Shown: positions 41,740 to 50,459, numbered from the stretch's first letter. The stretch: 64,000 bases of DNA from SZUA-430 sp034440355 (GCA_034440355.1 JAWXBY010000084.1:40520-104519), one strand, 5' to 3'. The notes: generated by a model from the sequence alone, not told the origin. Numbers and translations are program-made.

Positions 41740-42765
41740 ATGACGCAACCATTACGGATCGAGCATCTGGATGAAACGCTGCGCGCGAGCGGGCACATCG
41801 AGAGCCAGCATTCGCTGCAGCTGCGCCGAATGATTTATGCGAAGGGTACGGTCACGCGGAAGGACGCGGACATTCTATTCAAGCTCTATCGCGCGTGTTC
41901 GCAAAAGGATCATTCGTTCGACGCGCTCTATGTCGAGGCGCTGACCGATTATTTCGTCTGGCAGACCGAGCCCAAGGGTTACGTGACGCCGGAGCTTGCG
42001 GCCTATCTCATCGAGAACGTGGCCGCCGACGGGCATTTAGAGCGCAAGACCGAACTCGAACTGGTGCTCAACATCGTGCATTGGGCGCGTTCGTGCCCGG
42101 ATAACGTTGTTTCGTTGGTGCTTGAGCAGGTGCGGCAGAGCGTGTTGCTCTCGCGCGAGAGCGTGTTCGGCGCCAACAGGCCGCGGGCGGCGATCGGCGC
42201 GGGCGACGTGGCGATCCTACGCAAGGCGTTGCATGCGCCCGCGGGCGACGGCAGCTTGCTCGTGACGCGGTGCGAGGCGGAGTTGCTGTTCGGCTTGAAT
42301 GAGGCGACGGGCGCGGGCGAGAACGATCCCGCGTGGCGCGACTTCTTCGTGCGCGCGATCGCCAATCATCTTCTCAATCCGATGGATGCGCCCGTCACGC
42401 CGACGCTGGACGAGGCGGTGCAGCGCGAGAAGTGGCTGTCGGATCGTGGGTCGGTCGGGCAGTTGCTCTCGGGCGTCGGCAGTGCGATTGCGCACGGCGA
42501 TATTCCGATGGCGAAGGTGTGGGAAGAACTCGATCCGTTCGGTGTGGCGCAGGCGCGCAAGGACGCGGCGGCCGAAGATCAGGCGACGCGTGTGCGCCTG
42601 TCGCGCGAGCAGGTCGATGCCGATGAGGCCAAGTGGGTGGCCGAGCGCATCTTGCGCGACGGCGCGATCGACGAGAACGAGCGGGCGTTGCTTGCGTACC
42701 TGAAGAAGGAATCGCCGTCGGTCGATGCTTCGCTTCTGCCGTTGTTCAAGAAGGCGGGACTCTAA
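41740..42765 (+). CDS. Conserved-looking hypothetical, 341 aa
   Basis: All-helical, soluble, no signal peptide. Two parts resemble each other loosely: residues about 15-110 (RRMIYAKGTVTRKDADILFKLYRAC... YLIENVAADGHLERKTELELVLNI) and about 150-320 (LRKALHAPAGDGSLLVTRCEAELLFGLN... LRDGAIDENERALLAYLKKE). The repeated G-x-(I/L/V)-x-x-x-(E/D) helical turns recall TerB-like or EF-hand-like duplicated helices, but no calcium loop is present. It sits between the ArsR operon and a lipoprotein gene. Function unknown. Confidence 0.7.
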   Translation: MTQPLRIEHLDETLRASGHIESQHSLQLRRMIYAKGTVTRKDADILFKLYRACSQKDHSFDALYVEALTDYFVWQTEPKGYVTPELAAYLIENVAADGHLERKTELELVLNIVHWARSCPDNVVSLVLEQVRQSVLLSRESVFGANRPRAAIGAGDVAILRKALHAPAGDGSLLVTRCEAELLFGLNEATGAGENDPAWRDFFVRAIANHLLNPMDAPVTPTLDEAVQREKWLSDRGSVGQLLSGVGSAIAHGDIPMAKVWEELDPFGVAQARKDAAAEDQATRVRLSREQVDADEAKWVAERILRDGAIDENERALLAYLKKESPSVDASLLPLFKKAGL

Positions 42766-42773
42766 GGGTCTCG

Positions 42774-43154
42774 CTACCCGGCCGGGAAAATACCGGCCGG
42801 GGCTTCTGGATTGGCCTGACGGATTTTCGCCAGCTCTTGGGCAGGGTCGCAGCCTTCCTCGACGCAGGGGCGGGCGACGACCTGCCAGCCTTGCGGGGTC
42901 TTGCGCAGCAGCCACGATTCGCTCTCGTAACGCTGCGTGCCGTCCTTCGATTGCGGGGCGGCGGTGACCCAGGCCCAGTCGCCTTGCACCAGGAAGTGGC
43001 TGGTGACGTAGGTGAGTTCGCTTTGGTCGCGGCCGACACTCAAGGCCGCGAAGATCGCCTCACGCTCGGCGCTGCCTTCGGGCGGGGTCGCGGGACCGGC
43101 CTGCGAGCAGGCGAACAACAACAGTGCGAGGAGCGGCGCGGCGAGCCTGTGCAT
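42774..43154 (-). CDS. Small lipoprotein, unknown
   Basis: 126 residues. Signal MHRLAAPLLALLLFAC with a lipobox cysteine at residue 16. The remainder (VTSHFLVQGDWAWVTAAPQSKDG... SWLLRKTPQGWQVVARPCVEEGC) has the aromatic beta pattern of NTF2/SnoaL-like or DUF4440-like folds. Two further cysteines could bond. It is divergent from the glutathione reductase gene with 52 bp between. Confidence 0.7.
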   Translation of the reverse strand: MHRLAAPLLALLLFACSQAGPATPPEGSAEREAIFAALSVGRDQSELTYVTSHFLVQGDWAWVTAAPQSKDGTQRYESESWLLRKTPQGWQVVARPCVEEGCDPAQELAKIRQANPEAPAGIFPAG

Positions 43155-43206
43155 GGGTTTCGGCCTCGTGTTATGTCGAGCGCCACGCTAGCAACGAAAG
43201 ACCGCC

Positions 43207-44565
43207 ATGGCCACGTACGACTTCGATCTGATCACCATCGGCGCGGGTTCCGGCGGCGTGCGGGCGACGAGGATGGCGGCGAACTACGGCGCGAAGGCTG
43301 CCGTGGTTGAGGAGTATCGCGTCGGCGGCACGTGCGTCATCCGCGGCTGCGTGCCGAAGAAGTTGATGGTCTATGCGAGCCGCTACGCTGAGGATTTTGA
43401 GGACGCGGCGGGGTTCGGCTGGCATGTGCCGCACGCGAAGTTCGACTGGGCGACGCTGATCGCGAACAAGGATCGCGAGATTGCGCGGCTTGAGGGGCTT
43501 TACAAGAAGAACCTGAACGGCGCGGGCGCGACGATATTCGAAGACCGCGCCGTGATGCGCGATCCGCATACGGTGCATTTGCTGAAGGCCGACAAGACGT
43601 TGACGGCCAAGCATGTGTTGATCGCGACGGGTGGGCGGCCCTGGATCCCGGAGGAGGTCGAGGGCGCGGATCTTGGGATTACGTCGAACGAGGCGTTTCA
43701 TCTCACGGAATTGCCGAAGTGCGTGATGATCGTGGGCGGCGGGTATATTGCCGTTGAGTTCGCCGGGATCTTCAAGGGGCTGGGTAGCCGGACAGTGCTG
43801 GTGCATCGGGGTGATGAGATCTTGCGCGGGTTCGATCGCGAGGTGCGCGAGCGCATGCGCCACGAACTGCAGAAGCGCGGGATCGACGTACATCTGAAGA
43901 CGCACGTCGTGTCGATCCGGCCGCAGAACGGGCGCAAGTTGGTGCGGCTCAGCGACGGCACGGAACAAGAGGTCGACGAGGTGATGTTCGCGGTCGGGCG
44001 CCGGCCCAACACCAGCGGACTTGGGCTTGAGCATTGCGGCGTGGAGTTGACGGGGACGCGGGCGGTTCAAGTCGATGCTTATTCGCGTTCGACGCAGTCG
44101 AACATTTACGCCGTTGGGGACGTGACGGATCGGGTGCACCTGACGCCGGTTGCGATCCGCGAAGGCGCGGCATTTGCGGAGACGGTATTCAACAACTCGC
44201 CGACTGCGATCGATCACGCCGACATCCCGACGGCGGTGTTCGGGACGCCGGAGGTCGGCGTCGTGGGGTTGACCGAAGAGGCGGCGCGGGCGCAGTACGA
44301 CAAGGTCGATATCTACAAGACCGGCTTCCGGCCGATGCGGGCGACGATGTCCGGCCGCGATACGCTGATTTTCATGAAGCTTGTCGTCGATGGCGTGAGC
44401 GATCGGGTGCTCGGTTGTCACGTGATGGGCGAGGCGGCCGCCGAGATGATCCAGTGCGTCGCGATCGCGGTGAAAATGAAGGCGACGAAGCGCGACTTCG
44501 ATGCGACGGTCGCGCTGCATCCTTCGGCGTCGGAGGAGTTGGTGCTGCTGAAGACGAAGGCTTGA
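43207..44565 (+). CDS. gor: Glutathione-disulfide reductase
   Basis: 452 residues. FAD/NADPH-dependent reduction of GSSG. FAD motif GAGSGGVRATRMAANYGAKAAVVEE; redox-active disulphide in GGTCVIRGCVPKKLM; NADPH Rossmann IVGGGYIAVEFAGIF with FDREVRERM downstream. The C-terminal catalytic histidine-glutamate is in VALHPSASEELV. It is closer to Gor than to lipoamide or mercuric reductases because of GCVPKK and the C-terminal pattern. Convergent with the VOC gene. Confidence 0.93.
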   Translation: MATYDFDLITIGAGSGGVRATRMAANYGAKAAVVEEYRVGGTCVIRGCVPKKLMVYASRYAEDFEDAAGFGWHVPHAKFDWATLIANKDREIARLEGLYKKNLNGAGATIFEDRAVMRDPHTVHLLKADKTLTAKHVLIATGGRPWIPEEVEGADLGITSNEAFHLTELPKCVMIVGGGYIAVEFAGIFKGLGSRTVLVHRGDEILRGFDREVRERMRHELQKRGIDVHLKTHVVSIRPQNGRKLVRLSDGTEQEVDEVMFAVGRRPNTSGLGLEHCGVELTGTRAVQVDAYSRSTQSNIYAVGDVTDRVHLTPVAIREGAAFAETVFNNSPTAIDHADIPTAVFGTPEVGVVGLTEEAARAQYDKVDIYKTGFRPMRATMSGRDTLIFMKLVVDGVSDRVLGCHVMGEAAAEMIQCVAIAVKMKATKRDFDATVALHPSASEELVLLKTKA

Positions 44566-44567
44566 AC

Positions 44568-44939
44568 TTATTTCGCCGGACGCCAGCCCATGATGGCGAG
44601 GGCGTTGCCGTCGGGGTCTTTGAAGAAGCGGATGGCGTGTTCTTTGCCTTCGGCGCGCTGCACGATCTCGGCGTCGCGTTCGAATTTTAGGCCGCGCGCG
44701 GTGAGGGCGGTTTCGGTGGCGTGCCAGTCGCCGGCGTCGAAGTAGATGTACGTGTTGTTCTGCAGGGCGCCTTGGTGGTGTGCCGGGCCGATCATCAGGC
44801 TTGTGCCGCCCGCGTCGAAGAAGGCCATGCCGGAGACTTCGAACTTCAGCGGCAGGCCCAGTGTGTCGCGATAGAAGGCGACGGCCTTGGGCAGGTCGCG
44901 GGTCGACAGGGCGATTTGTGCGAGTTTGGACAGCGTCAT
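44568..44939 (-). CDS. VOC/glyoxalase-family protein
   Basis: 123 residues. betaalphabetabetabeta VOC fold: LAQIALSTRDLPKAVAFYRDTLGLPLKFEVSGMAFFDAGGTSLMIG and the C-terminal IRFFKDPDGNALAIMGW. Possible metal ligands are the N-terminal Asp/Gln region and the C-terminal Glu-lacking end; the class is diverse (glyoxalase, resistance, dioxygenase). It is divergently transcribed from a MarR gene with 63 bp and a likely operator between. Confidence 0.82.
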   Translation of the reverse strand: MTLSKLAQIALSTRDLPKAVAFYRDTLGLPLKFEVSGMAFFDAGGTSLMIGPAHHQGALQNNTYIYFDAGDWHATETALTARGLKFERDAEIVQRAEGKEHAIRFFKDPDGNALAIMGWRPAK

Positions 44940-44966
44940 CTTGATCCTCCCGTACGATGTGTTATT

Positions 44967-44981
44967 GTTAGATTTGCTAAC
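44967..44981. promoter_or_regulatory. Inverted repeat, likely MarR operator
   Basis: GTTAG-ATTTG-CTAAC, a 15-bp imperfectly spaced palindrome in an AT-rich patch midway between the VOC gene and the MarR gene. Divergent MarR/target pairs normally have their operator here, so the neighbouring MarR probably binds it. It also overlaps a possible TTGTTA...ATGTAA promoter of marR (44965-44992). Confidence 0.5.
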
Positions 44982-45002
44982 TAACTATGTAAAGAGGGCT
45001 CG

Positions 45003-45449
45003 TTGAAAAAAAGAAGCGGGCAGGCCGGGGACGCGCATGGGATCGCCGAACGCGTTCATTCGGCGGCGATCCGGTTGCTGCGGCGGTTGCGCAAGAGTGA
45101 TGCGGCGCAGGGGCTTTCCGGGCCGAAGTCTTCGGCGTTGTCAGTGCTTGTGTTCGGCGGGCCGCAGACGTTGAAGGATCTGGCAGCGGCGGAGCAGGTG
45201 CGCGCGCCGACGATGTCGCGGTTGGTGGCCGAGATGGAAGCCGAAGGATTGGCCACGAAGGCGGGCGACAAGAGTGACGGACGCGTGGTGCGGATCGCGG
45301 CGACGGCGAAGGGCAAGGCTTTGCTGGAGGCGGGGCGCGAGCGGCGTCTTGAAGTGCTGACGGCGCAGGTCGAGGCTCTGAGCCGGGCTGAGCGCGAGAC
45401 GCTTCAGAAGGCGGCCGAGATTTTGGTTCGGCTCAACGCGCTGGGCTGA
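45003..45449 (+). CDS. MarR-family regulator
   Basis: 148 residues from a TTG start with AGAGG seven bases upstream (no ATG/GTG fits the domain). Winged helix: GLSGPKSSALSVLVFGGPQTLKDLAAAEQVRAPTMSRLVAEMEAEGLATKAGDKSDGRVV, with MSRLV in the recognition helix. Divergent to the VOC gene, its likely target. A strong terminator follows after 7 bp. Confidence 0.83.
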   Translation: MKKRSGQAGDAHGIAERVHSAAIRLLRRLRKSDAAQGLSGPKSSALSVLVFGGPQTLKDLAAAEQVRAPTMSRLVAEMEAEGLATKAGDKSDGRVVRIAATAKGKALLEAGRERRLEVLTAQVEALSRAERETLQKAAEILVRLNALG

Positions 45450-45456
45450 AGCGAAA

Positions 45457-45488
45457 ACGGCCCGCCGTTTGGCGGGCCGTTGGATTTT
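45457..45488 (+). terminator. Rho-independent terminator after marR
   Basis: AACGGCCCGCC (45457-45467 region) pairs with GGCGGGCCGTT across the 4-nt loop GTTT to give an 11-bp GC stem, followed by GGATTTT. It lies directly after the marR stop and ahead of the convergent prohibitin gene. Confidence 0.75.
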
Positions 45489-45497
45489 GAAGGAAGG

Positions 45498-45522
45498 GCT
45501 GGCAGGATGCCGGCGGTCCCAG
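45498..45522 (-). repeat. Dispersed REP element
   Basis: A 25-nt unit that reads CTGGGACCGCCGGCATCCTG... on the minus strand and folds as GCTGGCA-gga-TGCCGGC. It shares a 20-base identical stretch (45501-45520) with the REP at 50966-50990. Position between two convergent genes is typical for REPs. A stand-alone copy without its own transposase. Confidence 0.7.
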
Positions 45523-45529
45523 GGAGGCT

Positions 45530-46459
45530 TTAGGGGTTGCTGCCGCGTGGGATCGTCACGAAGGGCACTGTCGAGCCGGGGACGAATGTGGTTGGCAGTT
45601 TGCCGTCCCATTTTTCAGCTGCCGTCAGCGCGACGTAGCTGGGGTTATCGCGTAGCGCCGCCGATTTGGCCTGCAGAGCCGCGGCTTCGGCTTCACCCTT
45701 GAGGCGAATGGCATCGGCTTCGGCTTTTGCCGCCGTCACGCGTGCCGTCGCATCGGCGGTCGCTTGCACGACGACTTTCTCTGCGTCGACTTTCTTCTGT
45801 TCGAGTTCTTGGCGGGCTTTGCGGACCGCCGCTTCGGCTCCCGCGGCGCCTTCGATCGCCTTCTCGTAGTCGTCGGAGAAGTCGATGTTTTCGATTTGCA
45901 CGCCTTCGATCAGAATGCCGACGGGCATGTTGGCGCGAATGTTGTTCTCGATCTCGACACCAAGCTTGTCGCGCAGGTTGACGATCTCACGCGAGTCGTA
46001 CTTGCCGAAAACTTCCTTGAAACGCTTGAAGATCACCGGATCGATGATGCTGTCGGCGTAGGAAATGCCGTAACGCGAGTAGATCTCGATCGCTTTGGCC
46101 GGGTCGGCCCTGTAGTTCACCGAGATCAGGTTGGTCGCTTCCTGTATGTCCTTGGAGTAGGCAGCGACGTTTTGGTACGTCCGCTTTTGTGTGCGGGTCG
46201 AGAAGACGGTCACGGTTTCGACGAACGGCACCAGAAACTGCAGGCCAGGGTGGAGGGTGTCGACGGCTTGGCCGAAGCGGAGCTTCACGCCGATGTCACC
46301 TTCGTCGATGCGGATGAAGCTCGACCAGACCACGACGAGCGCTACGACGCCGACGATAATGAACGGGATGCTGATCAGGCCGCGCATGCCGCCGCCCGTG
46401 GGGAAGGACGGGCCGCCTTTGCCCGTGTTGCCTGTGCGTGGCGTGAAAATGTTCGACAT
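45530..46459 (-). CDS. Prohibitin/SPFH-family membrane protein
   Basis: 309 residues from the ATG at 46459 (GGAGA upstream). N-terminal Gly/Pro-rich stretch, one TM helix (LISIPFIIVGVVALVVVW), then the SPFH/band-7 domain (GVKLRFGQAVDTLHPGLQFLVPFVETVTVFSTRTQ). A long Lys/Glu/Ala coiled coil (about residues 210-275, ARQELEQKKVDAEKVVVQA) drives oligomerisation. Related to prohibitin/HflC-like proteins, but no hflK neighbour or FtsH is present, so prohibitin-like is safer. Confidence 0.82.
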   Translation of the reverse strand: MSNIFTPRTGNTGKGGPSFPTGGGMRGLISIPFIIVGVVALVVVWSSFIRIDEGDIGVKLRFGQAVDTLHPGLQFLVPFVETVTVFSTRTQKRTYQNVAAYSKDIQEATNLISVNYRADPAKAIEIYSRYGISYADSIIDPVIFKRFKEVFGKYDSREIVNLRDKLGVEIENNIRANMPVGILIEGVQIENIDFSDDYEKAIEGAAGAEAAVRKARQELEQKKVDAEKVVVQATADATARVTAAKAEADAIRLKGEAEAAALQAKSAALRDNPSYVALTAAEKWDGKLPTTFVPGSTVPFVTIPRGSNP

Positions 46460-46568
46460 TTGGATCGTCTCTCCTCGATCAAAACGCGTTGTCCACAACG
46501 GCTGACAACGCGGGGCATGTGGGGACCCGGTAACTTCGTTTCAATCATACGGGGCAACCGCTAAATGG

Positions 46569-46597
46569 TTGATAATGGTTTCATTTGAAACTATGTT
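46569..46597 (+). promoter_or_regulatory. hppD operon promoter with embedded operator
   Basis: TTGATA (46569-46574) and TATGTT (46592-46597) with exactly 17 bp between. Inside the spacer lies the perfect palindrome GTTTCATTTGAAAC (46578-46591). A repressor there would block the promoter directly. The MarR-type gene at the end of the operon is the obvious candidate. The upstream gap 46460-46568 is shared with the divergent prohibitin gene. Confidence 0.6.
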
Positions 46598-46640
46598 GAG
46601 GCCTGAGATCAGCCGAAACCAACGCCTGGAGGGCCGCCGC

Positions 46641-47705
46641 GTGACCGATCTGTTCCACAATCCCATGGGTACCGACGGGTTCGAATTTGTCGAATACACG
46701 GCGCCGGACACGGCCGCGTTGGGCCGCTATTTCGAGACGCTGGGGTTCCGCGCGGTGGCGCGGCACCGGTCGAAGAACGTCACGCTCTATCGCCAGAACG
46801 ACGTCAACTTCATCGTCAACGCGGAGCCGGACAGTCACGGCGCGCGGTTCGCGCGGGCGCACGGTCCTTCGGCTTGCGCGATGGCGTTTCGGGTGAAGGA
46901 CGCCGGCAAGGCGCATGCGATGGCGCTGAAAAACGGCGCGAAGGCGTATGAGGGCAAGGTCGGTCCGATGGAGTTGAACATTCCGGCGATCGAAGGGATC
47001 GGCGGCAGTTTGATCTATTTCGTCGATCGGTACGGGCCGGGCGAGCTTTCGATTTATGAGGTCGACTTCGTGCCGACGGACGTGACGAAGGGTTTCGCGC
47101 ATGACGGCGTCGGGCTGACCGAAATCGACCACGTCACGCACAACGTCTATCGCGGCAACATGGACAAGTGGGCCGGCTTTTACGAGAAGCTCTTCAACTT
47201 CCGCGAAATCAAATATTTCGACATCGAAGGGAAGCTGACGGGATTGAAGAGCCGGGCGATGACGAGTCCGTGCGGCAAGATCCACATTCCGATCAACGAG
47301 AGTTCAGACGACAAGTCGCAGATCGCGGAGTATCTCGCCGAGTACAAGGGCGAGGGGATTCAGCACATCGCGCTGGGGACCGACAATATCTATGAGACGG
47401 TGGAGAAGGCGCGGAAGTTGGACGTCGCCTTCCAATCGACCATCGACACCTATTACGAAGGCATCGACAAACGCGTGCCGAACCACGGCGAGGATCTGGC
47501 GCGGTTGAAGCGCAATCACATTTTGATCGACGGCGGGCCGGAGGACGGTCTGTTGCTGCAAATCTTCACGCAGAACGCGATCGGGCCGATTTTCTTCGAG
47601 ATCATTCAGCGCAAGGGCAATAACGGATTCGGCGAAGGCAACTTCAAGGCGCTGTTCGAATCCATCGAGCTCGACCAGATCCGCCGCGGGGTGCTGAAGG
47701 CATGA
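46641..47705 (+). CDS. hppD: 4-hydroxyphenylpyruvate dioxygenase
   Basis: 354 residues from the GTG at 46641, chosen because GGAGGG lies eight bases upstream and because the promoter at 46569-46597 would make the longer frame (ATG at 46569) untranslatable. Converts 4-hydroxyphenylpyruvate to homogentisate. Two VOC domains; likely iron ligands include the histidine of TEIDHVTHNV, that of IQHIALGTDNI and the Glu of FFEIIQRKGNNGFGEGNF, a signature HPPD tail. It heads the tyrosine degradation operon; its stop overlaps hmgA. Confidence 0.94.
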   Translation: MTDLFHNPMGTDGFEFVEYTAPDTAALGRYFETLGFRAVARHRSKNVTLYRQNDVNFIVNAEPDSHGARFARAHGPSACAMAFRVKDAGKAHAMALKNGAKAYEGKVGPMELNIPAIEGIGGSLIYFVDRYGPGELSIYEVDFVPTDVTKGFAHDGVGLTEIDHVTHNVYRGNMDKWAGFYEKLFNFREIKYFDIEGKLTGLKSRAMTSPCGKIHIPINESSDDKSQIAEYLAEYKGEGIQHIALGTDNIYETVEKARKLDVAFQSTIDTYYEGIDKRVPNHGEDLARLKRNHILIDGGPEDGLLLQIFTQNAIGPIFFEIIQRKGNNGFGEGNFKALFESIELDQIRRGVLKA

Positions 47706-48832
47706 GCAAGAACTGGATCAGCTTTCCGCGCATCGAGGGACAGACGTCGCGGCAGGCGCATGCGGATTTGCCCGACGGCACGTATGAGCGGGAGATCGGG
47801 CGCGAAGGTTTCTTTGGGCCGGCGACGCATATGTATCACAAGCATATGCCGACGGCATGGTCTTCGTTCACCGGACCGCTTCGGCCGCGCGCTTACGACA
47901 CGACGAAGTTTTCGTCGTTCGGGTCTTCGCCGTGGGCGGCGAAGCCGCTGCTGGGCAATGCGAAGGTCAAGGTTCGCGTGTGGCGGCTGACCCAGAATAT
48001 GCATGAGTTGGCCCGCAACAGCGACGGCGACGAGTTGTTGTTCGTGCATTCAGGCTCGGGCGATTTGTTCTGCGACTTCGGACATATGACGTTCAGCGAG
48101 GGCGACTACATCGTCCTGCCGCGCGGTACGATGTGGCGCATCGAGCGGCGTGAGGATTGCACGTTGCTGATGATCGAGGCGGTCGACAGCGCGTACCAGC
48201 TGCCGGATCGCGGGATGTTGGGCGAGCATGCGCAATTCGATCCGGCGGTGCTGGAGACGCCGAAGATCAATCATCGGTTTCTGATGCAGCAGGGCGAGAC
48301 CGAGTGGAAGGTGGCGCTGAAGCGGCGCAATCAGATTTCGACGATCACCTATCCGTTCAATCCGCTCGATGCGCAAGGATGGAAGGGTACGGTCGTGCCG
48401 GTGAAGTTGAATTGGCGCGATATCCGGCCGATCACGAGCCATCGCTATCATCTGCCGCCGTCGGTGCACACGACGTTTCTGGCGGACCGGTTTGTCGTCT
48501 GCACGTTTGTGCCGCGGCCGATCGAGAGCGATCCCGGCGCGCTGAAGGTGCCGTTCTTTCATAACAACGACGACTACGACGAGGTGATCTTCTATCACGC
48601 GGGTAACTTCTTCAGCCGCGACAACATCAAAGCGGGGATGATCACGTTCCATCCGGCGGGCTTTACGCACGGGCCGCATCCGAAGGCGTTTGCCGCCGGC
48701 GCGAAGTCGGAGCGCAAGGAGACCGATGAGGTCGCGGTGATGATCGATACGCGCGATGCGCTGGATGCGACGCCGGAGGCGGAGTCGATCGAGGACCGGT
48801 CGTATGTCGAAAGCTGGCGGGGTGCGCGGTGA
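47702..48832 (+). CDS. hmgA: Homogentisate 1,2-dioxygenase
   Basis: 376 residues, the shorter bacterial form. Opens homogentisate to maleylacetoacetate. Cupin barrels with YEREIGREGFFGPATHMYHKHMP near the N-terminus, DELLFVHSGSGDLFCDFGHM, and the metal-binding end GMITFHPAGFTHGPHPKAF plus DDYDEVIFYHAGNFF. It overlaps both neighbours (ATGA with hppD, GTGA with fah). Second catabolic enzyme of the operon. Confidence 0.93.
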   Translation: MSKNWISFPRIEGQTSRQAHADLPDGTYEREIGREGFFGPATHMYHKHMPTAWSSFTGPLRPRAYDTTKFSSFGSSPWAAKPLLGNAKVKVRVWRLTQNMHELARNSDGDELLFVHSGSGDLFCDFGHMTFSEGDYIVLPRGTMWRIERREDCTLLMIEAVDSAYQLPDRGMLGEHAQFDPAVLETPKINHRFLMQQGETEWKVALKRRNQISTITYPFNPLDAQGWKGTVVPVKLNWRDIRPITSHRYHLPPSVHTTFLADRFVVCTFVPRPIESDPGALKVPFFHNNDDYDEVIFYHAGNFFSRDNIKAGMITFHPAGFTHGPHPKAFAAGAKSERKETDEVAVMIDTRDALDATPEAESIEDRSYVESWRGAR

Positions 48833-49818
48833 AACTCGCCTCATTGAAGCAAGGACGCGACGGGAAGCTGATCGTCGTGTCGCGGGACTTGTCGCGCGCG
48901 ATTGCCGCCGATGGGATCGCGCCGACGCTGCAAATGGCGCTCGATACGTGGGAGCGTTCGGCGCCGCGTCTTGAGCGGCTCTATCGCGAGGTCACCGACG
49001 GTGCCCCGATCGGAAGCTTCTCGTTCCGGGCCGGCGATTGCGCTTCGCCGTTGCCGCGCGCTTATCAGTGGGCGGACGGGTCGGCTTATGTCACGCATGT
49101 CGAACTCGTGCGCAAGGCGCGCGGGGCGAAGATGCCGGAGACGTTTTGGACCGATCCCTTGTTGTATCAGGGCGGGTCCGACAGTTTCATCGGGCCCGAA
49201 GACGATATCCTGGCCGCCGACGAGGCCTGGGGTATTGACATGGAAGGCGAGGTTGCCGCGATCACTGGCGACGTGCCGATGGGGTCGTCGCCGACGCAGG
49301 CGCGCGTACATGTGCGGCTGCTGATGCTCGTGAACGACGTCAGTCTGCGCAATCTCATTCCGGGCGAGTTGGAGAAGGGGTTCGGGTTCTTTCAGTCGAA
49401 GCCCGCGACGGCGTTTTCACCTGTCGCGGTGACGCCCGACGAACTTGGGGCTCATTGGAAGGATGGCAAGGTTCACCTGCCGTTGCTCATCGATCTGAAC
49501 GGGCAACGCTTCGGGTCGCCGAACGCCGGCGTCGACATGACGTTTTCGTTTTACGATCTGATCGCGCATGTCGCGAAGACGCGCGAGCTGGAAGCGGGGT
49601 CGATCATCGGCTCGGGCACCGTGTCCAATTCGGATCGATCGAGCGGGTCGGCGTGCCTTGCCGAGCGGCGCATGCTGGAGACGATCGAGAAGGGTAAGCC
49701 CGAGACGCCGTTTCTGCGTTTCGGCGACCGCGTGCGCATCGAGATGAAGCTGCCGGACGGGCAATCCATTTTCGGCGCGATCGATCAGAAGGTCGTGCGC
49801 TATGAGGGGCCGAAATGA
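48829..49818 (+). CDS. Fumarylacetoacetate hydrolase
   Basis: 329 residues, a GTG start overlapping the hmgA stop. FAH fold: GIDMEGEVAAITGDVPMG carries metal-binding acidic residues; later LLMLVNDVSLRNL, QSKPATAFSPVAVTPDEL and GSGTVSNSD are characteristic. Cleaves fumarylacetoacetate to fumarate and acetoacetate, the last step of the pathway encoded here. The N-terminal about 90 residues are the regulatory/SH3-like part. Confidence 0.93.
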   Translation: MKLASLKQGRDGKLIVVSRDLSRAIAADGIAPTLQMALDTWERSAPRLERLYREVTDGAPIGSFSFRAGDCASPLPRAYQWADGSAYVTHVELVRKARGAKMPETFWTDPLLYQGGSDSFIGPEDDILAADEAWGIDMEGEVAAITGDVPMGSSPTQARVHVRLLMLVNDVSLRNLIPGELEKGFGFFQSKPATAFSPVAVTPDELGAHWKDGKVHLPLLIDLNGQRFGSPNAGVDMTFSFYDLIAHVAKTRELEAGSIIGSGTVSNSDRSSGSACLAERRMLETIEKGKPETPFLRFGDRVRIEMKLPDGQSIFGAIDQKVVRYEGPK

Positions 49819-50459
49819 AGCTTTACGACTATGCGTATTCTTCGGCGGGATATCGCGCGCGTATCGCGCTGAATCTCAAGGGCCTTGCGTACGACCGTTC
49901 CGTTATCAACCTGATCAAGGACGGCGGTCAGCAGCACTCGGCTGCTTACAAGGCGATCAACCCGCATGAGTTGATTCCCGCGCTTGAGGTGGACGGTACG
50001 ACGTTGGGGCAGTCGCTCGCGATCATCGAGTATTTGGACGAGACGTATCCCGTGCCGCCGCTGCTGCCGAGCTATCCGGTCGAAAAGGCACGCGTGCGCC
50101 AGATCGCCTACGCCATCGCGTGCGACATGCATCCGATCAACAATCAACGCGTGCGCCAGCACCTCAAGGCTCTCGGTCATTCCGACGAAGAGATCCTGAG
50201 TAAGTGGTATTCGCACTGGATCGCGGTCGGCTTTGCGGCCCTTGAGACGCAGTTGAGCACGTCGAAGATGACCGGCGCGTTCTGTCACGGCGATACGCCG
50301 ACGCTTGCCGATATTTGCCTCGTCCCGCAGATGGCGAACGCCTATCGCTTCAAGGTGCCGGTCGATGCGTTTCCGACGCTTGTGCGCATCGATAAGACGT
50401 GCCGCGCTTTGCCCGCCTTTGCCGCGGCCGCACCGGAGAAGCAGCCCGATGCGGTCTGA
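49815..50459 (+). CDS. maiA: Maleylacetoacetate isomerase (zeta-class GST)
   Basis: 214 residues. GST fold with zeta-class features: YAYSSAGYRARIALNLKGL (the SSxxxR motif), the glutathione-binding QSLAIIEYLDETYP, and an alpha-helical C-terminal domain with TPTLADICLVPQ. Isomerises maleylacetoacetate to fumarylacetoacetate, the step between HmgA and Fah. ATG overlaps the fah stop. Confidence 0.93.
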   Translation: MKLYDYAYSSAGYRARIALNLKGLAYDRSVINLIKDGGQQHSAAYKAINPHELIPALEVDGTTLGQSLAIIEYLDETYPVPPLLPSYPVEKARVRQIAYAIACDMHPINNQRVRQHLKALGHSDEEILSKWYSHWIAVGFAALETQLSTSKMTGAFCHGDTPTLADICLVPQMANAYRFKVPVDAFPTLVRIDKTCRALPAFAAAAPEKQPDAV

